From Okeania sp. KiyG1 (lineage in GTDB: Bacteria; Cyanobacteriota; Cyanobacteriia; Cyanobacteriales; Microcoleaceae): a DNA stretch of 64,000 bases. A model generated the notes under the pieces. That model was not told the DNA's origin and searched no databases. It saw nothing but the letters and a program-made list of their open reading frames with translations. How positions within the stretch are numbered: position 1 is the first letter of the stretch; every line of letters starts with the position of its first letter. Of the stretch, positions 58,740 to 64,000 are shown piece after piece. The stretch lies in assembly GCF_014132355.1 (NCBI RefSeq), contig NZ_BLZO01000068.1, positions 1 through 64,000 of the forward strand, in the 5' to 3' direction. The translations under genes were made by a program, and so were the position numbers.

Positions 58740-59096
58740 AGCATTCTCCTACTCCCTATTCCCTACTCCCGCGCACCAAAATAATTTTGTAGTCTAGTCT
58801 ACTTAAATGAAAAGCGCTGTAACTTGCTCTATACCCATGGGGAAGAAAAATTTCACTCTCCATCATTAGCTTTTTTCGTATAACTTTTGTTATGGCAAGG
58901 TTTGACAATTTTTTTTCTCATGCAAAATTTAAGGAGTGTCAGTCAACTACTAGACTTCAAAAAACTTCTGACTTCTGACTTCTTAATTATGACTTCTGAC
59001 TTCTGACTTCTGACTTCTAACAATTGCCCCAGTAACAGTGTTACGATTTCCACAGAAGCGAAAGAATAATATGATTAGAGAAGGAAAAAAAACTGG
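58740..59096. repeat. leader of pnp: CTTCTGA heptamers and element pieces
   Basis: AGATAGAT tetranucleotide repeats lie just left (58710-58725). A GGAGTGTCAGTC half-end is near 58938, and CTTCTGA heptamers occupy 58960-59018. The pnp ribosome site (AAGGAAAA) lies about 12 bases before the ATG. No gene is seen. Confidence 0.5.
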
Positions 59097-61247
59097 ATGG
59101 AAGAGATAGACAAATCCATATCCTTTGATGGAAGGGATATTAGACTAAAAGTTGGTTTATTTGCGCCTCAAGCTGGTGGTGCCGTGATGATAGAGTCAGG
59201 AGACACAGCGGTGTTAGTGACGGCCACCACTGCCCCAGGTAGAGAAGGAATAGATTTCCTACCCCTTTTAGTGGACTACGAAGAAAGACTCTACGCCGGT
59301 GGTAAAATTCCAGGTGGTTTTTTGCGTAGGGAAGGTCGCCCACCAGAAAAGGTAACACTGACTGGTCGTTTGATTGATAGGCCGCTACGCCCTTTATTTC
59401 CTAGTTGGTTGCGAAATGATATTCAAATTGTGGCCACAACTTTGTCCATGGATGAAGAGGTGCCACCAGATGTGCTAGCTGTGACGGGTGCTTCTGTGGC
59501 AGTATTACTAGCTCAATTACCATTTTATGGCCCAATGGCGGCAGTACGGGTAGGTTTGGTAGGAGACGATTTTATTATCAATCCAACTTACCGTGAAGTC
59601 AAAAATGGCGATTTAGATTTGGTTGTTGCTGGGTCTCCCCAAGGGGTGATTATGGTAGAAGCAGGGGCAAATCAATTACCAGAACAAGATATTATTGAGG
59701 CAATTGATTTTGGTTATGAAGCAGTTTGTGACCTCATTCAAGCTCAACGAGAAATTATTGCGGAAATGGGTATAGAACTTGTTGAGTCGGAAGCTCCGGA
59801 AGTAGACCCAACTTTAGAAGACTATATCAAAGACAAGGCAACAGATTCTATCAAACAGATATTATCTGAATACGACCTGGATAAAAATCAGCGGGATGAA
59901 AAACTTGATGCAATTAAAGAGTCTATTGCAGAAGCGATCGCTGAACTACCTGAAGAGGAACCAGTAAAGGTATTCATTGAATCAGATAGTATGGCATTAG
60001 GGAACGTTTTTAAGGGCGTCACCAAAAAGCTGATGCGTAAACAAATTATTGATGAAGGTATCAGGGTTGATGGTCGTAAATTAGATGAAGTCCGTCCTGT
60101 TTCTTGTCGAGTAGGAGTTTTGCCACCACGAGTCCACGGTAGTTCTCTATTTAATCGAGGTTTGACTCAAGTAATGTCTGCGGTAACTCTGGGAACTCCT
60201 GGTGATGCTCAAGAATTAGCAGATGACTTACATCCCCAAGACGAAAAACGTTATCTGCACCATTATAATTTCCCTCCTTTTTCTGTGGGAGAAACCAAAC
60301 CATTGCGATCGCCTGGTCGTCGTGAAATAGGTCACGGTGCTTTAGCTGAACGTGCGTTGAACCCAGTTATACCAACAGCGGATATTTTTCCCTATGTTAT
60401 TCGAGTGGTTTCAGAGGTGCTTTCTTCAAATGGTTCAACTTCTATGGGTTCCGTTTGTGCTTCGACTTTGGGTTTAATGGATGCTGGTGTTCCTATTACG
60501 AAACCTGTAAGTGGAGCAGCTATGGGTTTAATTAAAGAAGAAGATGAAGTTCGTATCCTCACAGATATTCAAGGTATTGAAGACTTCTTGGGTGATATGG
60601 ATTTCAAAGTCGCTGGTACTGATAGTGGTATCACAGCTTTGCAGATGGATATGAAAATTACAGGTTTGCCTCTAGCAGTAATTTCTGATGCAATTCATCA
60701 AGCTAAACCTGCACGGATACATATTTTGGAGAAGATGCTTGGTACTATCGATCAAGCTCGTCCAGATATGTCACCTTATGCACCACGACTGTTAACATTT
60801 AAGATTAGTCCAGACATGATTGGTTTAGTTATTGGACCTGGTGGTAAAACTATCAAGGGTATTACTGAGGAAACGGGTGTCAAAATTGATATTGATGATG
60901 ATGGGACGGTGACTATTGCAGCGACTGATGGCGAAAAGGCTAAACAAGCTTGCAATATTATCCAAGGTATGACCAAGAAACTGAATGCTGGAGATGTTTA
61001 TGTTGGTCGTGTGACTCGAATTATTCCTATTGGTGCTTTTGTGGAAGTGTTTCCAGGAAAGGAAGGAATGGTTCATATATCTCAAATTGCAGATTATCGT
61101 GTTGGTAAAGTTGAAGATGAGTTAGCAGTTGGAGATGAAGTAATTGTTAAGGTACGAGAAATTGATGCTAAGGGTCGGGTGAATTTAACTCGTTTGAATA
61201 TTCATCCTGATGAAGCTGCTGCTGCTCGTGCTAATGCAATGCAATGA
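59097..61247 (+). CDS. pnp: polynucleotide phosphorylase (PNPase)
   Basis: 3'-5' exoribonuclease that degrades RNA with phosphate and can add tails; cytoplasmic trimer. The 716-residue protein has the full order: RNase PH-like domain 1 ([53 protein letters not shown]), helical linker, RNase PH-like domain 2 ([25 protein letters not shown]-like, [37 protein letters not shown]), KH domain ([16 protein letters not shown]) and S1 domain ([30 protein letters not shown]). Length and motifs are normal. It stands alone; rpsO, often upstream in other bacteria, is not present. Confidence 0.97.
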   Translation: MEEIDKSISFDGRDIRLKVGLFAPQAGGAVMIESGDTAVLVTATTAPGREGIDFLPLLVDYEERLYAGGKIPGGFLRREGRPPEKVTLTGRLIDRPLRPLFPSWLRNDIQIVATTLSMDEEVPPDVLAVTGASVAVLLAQLPFYGPMAAVRVGLVGDDFIINPTYREVKNGDLDLVVAGSPQGVIMVEAGANQLPEQDIIEAIDFGYEAVCDLIQAQREIIAEMGIELVESEAPEVDPTLEDYIKDKATDSIKQILSEYDLDKNQRDEKLDAIKESIAEAIAELPEEEPVKVFIESDSMALGNVFKGVTKKLMRKQIIDEGIRVDGRKLDEVRPVSCRVGVLPPRVHGSSLFNRGLTQVMSAVTLGTPGDAQELADDLHPQDEKRYLHHYNFPPFSVGETKPLRSPGRREIGHGALAERALNPVIPTADIFPYVIRVVSEVLSSNGSTSMGSVCASTLGLMDAGVPITKPVSGAAMGLIKEEDEVRILTDIQGIEDFLGDMDFKVAGTDSGITALQMDMKITGLPLAVISDAIHQAKPARIHILEKMLGTIDQARPDMSPYAPRLLTFKISPDMIGLVIGPGGKTIKGITEETGVKIDIDDDGTVTIAATDGEKAKQACNIIQGMTKKLNAGDVYVGRVTRIIPIGAFVEVFPGKEGMVHISQIADYRVGKVEDELAVGDEVIVKVREIDAKGRVNLTRLNIHPDEAAAARANAMQ

Positions 61248-61911
61248 GTTCTTAAATAAGCGTTCGGAACTCAGCACTCAGCAGTAAATATGTGCGTTTG
61301 CGGAGTATTCCGGAACGGAAAGGGGATTTTCAACCCCTACCTCTAAAAGCTGAATCTCGCAGTTTCGACCTAGGAGACTAGCTGTTTGCGGAGCATTCCG
61401 TCAGGAAATGCGCTTAAGCTAATAGCTAGTTAAAGATAGTTACAAGTCAAAAGTCAAACGTCAGAAATGGGTATTCATTAATTGATAATGGATAATGAAT
61501 AATGGATAATTACCTCGGGTTTTAAGCGTTACGGAATTGAATATCAGGAAATCTGATTTCTTTTTTCTCCTTGCTAATGAGAGACTTTAAATCTTTGGGG
61601 GTTAATTATCAATTATCAATTATCAATTATTCATTGGTAATCATTCTGTTGTTTTTGTGTCGATAGAAAATTTAATTTTTATGTGGAAATATCCCATTAA
61701 CTGGCACACTTTTGACTTGGTAAGTAGGTTGTCATTTCAGTTATCAGTTATCAGTTATCAGTGTTCAAGAATTTAGAATTTAGAATTTAGAATTTAGAAT
61801 TTAGAATTTAGAATTACCTATTCTTGAAAAGAAGAGGATTGACTAATCATGAAAATCTTTTCTTGTTTCTCCTTTAAAGGAGAGGCTTTAAACCTTAATT
61901 ATTCGGTAAAA

Positions 61912-62018
61912 TTACAGCACTTTTGAGGAAGTGTGAGGTACAGTTTAATACTAATATCTATTCCCTATTCCTTAAACTCGTAAAACTTTGTACCTCATCA
62001 ACTCCAGAACTGTTGTAA
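61912..62018. mobile_element. 107-bp TTACAGC-family miniature element
   Basis: Begins TTACAGCACTTTTGAGGAAG and ends TCATCAACTCCAGAACTGTTGTAA, with inner GTGAGGTACA / TGTACCTCA also inverted. Confidence 0.75.
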
Positions 62019-62592
62019 ATAGAAAATCCTTACAAGAGGGAACAGAAAGCAGGGAATTTTGATTAAAAAATATTTCACTTTGCCTGAAATATACGTCTTA
62101 AATTTTTATACTTATTTATAACTACTTACTTAAATTGCACAGTAATGTTTAGATTAATAAATATTTGTTGATTATTTGACAAACAAACATAAGCAGCAAA
62201 TTTCATATATTTTGACAATAAATTTTTTGTTTGTAGTTTTGCTTTAACCTTTGCAATACTTATATAATTGCTCAAGGTCAACTACCGAATAATTAATAAG
62301 TATTAATTAAATAATTTAGGTTAAATCCCTCCCCTTTCAAGGGGAAAAAAGAGGTCGATATTCGGAGATTCCCGTAGGGTGGGATGAATTGCTTTCCTAA
62401 CCATATCCAATCGTTCAAGAGAAGAAATAATATTTCCTTATATTCAATTCCGTAACGGTTAAAACCCGAGGTAATTATCCATTATCAATTATCCATTATC
62501 AATTATCCATTATCCATTAATGAAGAGCCTGATTATAACTTTTCTACTGAACATAATATTATTTGTAGCAAACATTTATTAATTTGGTGATC

Positions 62593-62815
62593 ATACCATT
62601 TTGAAAAAAGAATGTTACTAATAATAAGCACCATTGCGCATACTTTATCTGAAAGTCTATTTGACGAAAAAGATAATTTATATTATGTCCGAATAATTAG
62701 CGTTCAAAAAAACTTTCTCCCTTTCTTCCTCTTTTTTCTTGCTTCTTCCTTATTTTTTCCCTCCTGACTCCTGACTCCTGACTCCTGAAGACTCCGTCGT
62801 TTATCAATTTAGTAT
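62593..62815. mobile_element. ATACCATTTTG-family element interrupted by a TATTATGTCCG-type element
   Basis: Begins ATACCATTTTGAAAAAAGAA, as at 33012, and ends TTTATCAATTTAGTAT. The middle (about 62681-62795) begins TATTATGTCCGAATAATTAG and contains CTTTCTCC and CTCCTGA heptamers as in the TATCATGTCCGG family. The following receptor gene starts 7 bases after the end. Confidence 0.6.
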
Positions 62816-62821
62816 AATATC

Positions 62822-64000
62822 ATGGCAAAATTTAAGAAACTATTCCGTCCTAAAATTAAAAAACAACTCCCATTACGTTTGGTTCTTACTTTACCAGTAG
62901 TATTGCAAATATGCGCTTTTATTAGCATATTAGGATGGTTGTCATTAGTTAACAGTCAAACAGCAGTTAATGAAATTGTTAATCAGCTCCAAAAAGAAAT
63001 TAGTAGTCGGGTAGAAGAACGGACAAAAACTTACACAAAGATTCCATATTTATTTATGAAAATTCATAGTTCTGCAGTAAAAACTGGCGAACTAGATTTA
63101 GAAGATTTTCCTAAATTTCAACGCTATTTATGGGAACAAGTACAACTATACGATTCAGTTCCTTTTATTTATTATGCAAATGAACAAGGAGAATTTCTTG
63201 GGGTTGAAAAAAAAGAAGATGGTACAGGAATTCTCTGGATTTTAGACAAACCAAAAATCCCAAGATTAACATTTTATCAGTTAAATAAAGAAGGAAAAAA
63301 GGGAGATTTTATTGAGAGTAAAGAGTATGACCCTCGTACTCGTCCTTGGTATCAATCAGTAATTAAAAATGTTAGTAAAAAACAATCGGGTAGAATTGGT
63401 GAACCTATTTGGTCTCCCATTTACGCAGATATTAGACGACCGATATTAGTTAGCAGTTTAATGGTTCCTATCTACACAGAAACAGAAAATATTCAAGGTA
63501 TATTAGCAACAGATTTAAGCTTAGTTTCATTAAGTGGCTTTCTGCGGGATCTAGACATTAGTAAATCTGGTAAAGGGGAAGTTTTTATTGTTGATGATTC
63601 TGGCAAACTATTTGCAACTTCCGGAGAAGAATTACCATTTAAAGTAACAGTTAATGGTATCGAACGAATTAATGCAATAAATAGTAGAAATCCATTAATT
63701 AGAGAAACAACTAAATATTTACTAGATAATTTTGGTAATTTCTTTGCAATTAATCGAGATAAAAGTTTAAAAATTTCCATAGAGGAAGAAAAACATTTTG
63801 TCGAAGTAAATCATATCAAAACTGAAGGTGATTGGGAATTACTGATTGTGGTAGTACAGCCAGAATCAGACTTTTTAGAAGAGATTAATCAGAACACTCA
63901 GGGCACAATTAGATTATTGATTTTAGCATTAGTAGCTGCTGTAATTCTCGGTTATTTTACTACTCGTTCGATTACACAACCAATTCAAAATTTGAGCCAA
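62822..64000 (+). CDS. dCache-HAMP membrane receptor, 5' part (runs off the window)
   Basis: 393 codons are open to the window edge. Basic N-terminus (MAKFKKLFRPKIKKQLPLR), first membrane helix (LVLTLPVVLQICAFISILGWL), extracytoplasmic dCache_1 sensor (about residues 48-360; KEYDPRTRPWYQ, GILATDLSLVSLSGFLRDL), second helix (TIRLLILALVAAVILGYF) and the start of a HAMP segment (TTRSITQPIQNLSQ). The output domain lies beyond the window; in cyanobacteria it may be a histidine kinase, nucleotidyl cyclase, GGDEF or MCP module. The ATG lies at the edge of a miniature element, and a TATAAT word directly before it is too close to be its own promoter. Confidence 0.85.
   Translation, partial: MAKFKKLFRPKIKKQLPLRLVLTLPVVLQICAFISILGWLSLVNSQTAVNEIVNQLQKEISSRVEERTKTYTKIPYLFMKIHSSAVKTGELDLEDFPKFQRYLWEQVQLYDSVPFIYYANEQGEFLGVEKKEDGTGILWILDKPKIPRLTFYQLNKEGKKGDFIESKEYDPRTRPWYQSVIKNVSKKQSGRIGEPIWSPIYADIRRPILVSSLMVPIYTETENIQGILATDLSLVSLSGFLRDLDISKSGKGEVFIVDDSGKLFATSGEELPFKVTVNGIERINAINSRNPLIRETTKYLLDNFGNFFAINRDKSLKISIEEEKHFVEVNHIKTEGDWELLIVVVQPESDFLEEINQNTQGTIRLLILALVAAVILGYFTTRSITQPIQNLSQ

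Larger units (their letters stand above)
61248..62821. repeat. 1.5-kb intergenic block of dispersed elements
   Basis: In order: GCGTTTGCGGAGTATTCCGGAACGG-type patches (61285-61410); an element with CCTCGGGTTTTAAGCG ends (61470-61640); AATTTAG heptamers and a CCTATTCTTGAAAAGAAGAGG element (61760-61908); a TTACAGC element (61912-62018); unique AT-rich DNA (62050-62280); another CCCCTTTCAAGGGG element (62284-62520); and an ATACCATTTTG element with an insertion (62593-62815). No gene is seen. Confidence 0.55.

Overview
The window looks like a chromosome segment of a filamentous, probably non-heterocystous cyanobacterium of the Trichodesmium/Okeania/Oscillatoria type; this is inferred from gene content and repeats, and no species is claimed. 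Supporting signs are a kaiC gene, a pix-type phototaxis operon with a cyanobacteriochrome receptor, DUF928, CHASE2-cyclase and TPR-CHAT genes around a two-partner secretion set, scattered HIP1 sites (GCGATCGC), low GC, and an unusually large share of repeat-filled non-coding DNA.

Layout. 1-383: deleted tnpB element with an intact right end. 750-2308: kaiC, with its frame broken once. 2787-2858: tRNA-Val. 2973-9756: DUF2227 protein, GGDEF diguanylate cyclase, a YraQ/ArsP-type permease with its TIGR03943 partner, and a membrane-anchored Ig-like/beta-propeller protein. 10715-11422: orphan membrane protein. 11423-14375: graveyard of nested tnpB remnants and miniature elements. 14376-23653: pixG-pixH-pixI-pixJ-pixL signalling operon; PixJ carries five GAF domains, each with two cysteines. 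24226-26132: rhodanese and hrcA. 26824-48343, all on the minus strand: TPR-CHAT protein, TpsB transporter, two giant TpsA exoproteins, CHASE2-cyclase-PilZ protein and DUF928 protein. Inside this block, on the plus strand, sits a 52-residue peptide gene with a double-glycine leader and an arginine/aromatic-rich 11-residue core (43633-43791). 49670-56859: SWIM zinc-finger protein and SNF2 helicase, with an aldo/keto reductase between them that an IS605-derived element has split. 57530-57988: secreted protein made of two almost identical four-cysteine repeats. 59097-61247: pnp. 62822-64000: start of a dCache/HAMP receptor that runs off the window.

How the genes work together. The pix operon forms a complete light-sensing chain: PixJ senses, PixL is the CheA-type kinase, PixI couples them, and PixG and PixH are response regulators, presumably acting on type IV pilus motility. 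In the secretion block TpsB would export the two TpsA beta-helix proteins. The CHAT, CHASE2 and DUF928 genes are common companions of such sets in cyanobacteria, but their role is unknown. The SWIM and SNF2 genes form a recurrent pair.

Two properties cut across the whole window. First, at least six conserved genes are interrupted by single-base length changes, nearly all in A/T or G/C homopolymers; correcting one base each time restores the family sequence. This points to sequencing or assembly error more than decay, and should be checked before any gene is called dead. Second, the intergenic DNA is built from several families of miniature inverted-repeat elements, short palindromes and many different 7-bp tandem repeats, often nested in one another. 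Two solo structured-RNA elements at 44081-44272 and 51811-52022 resemble the RNA of IscB-type elements without the protein.
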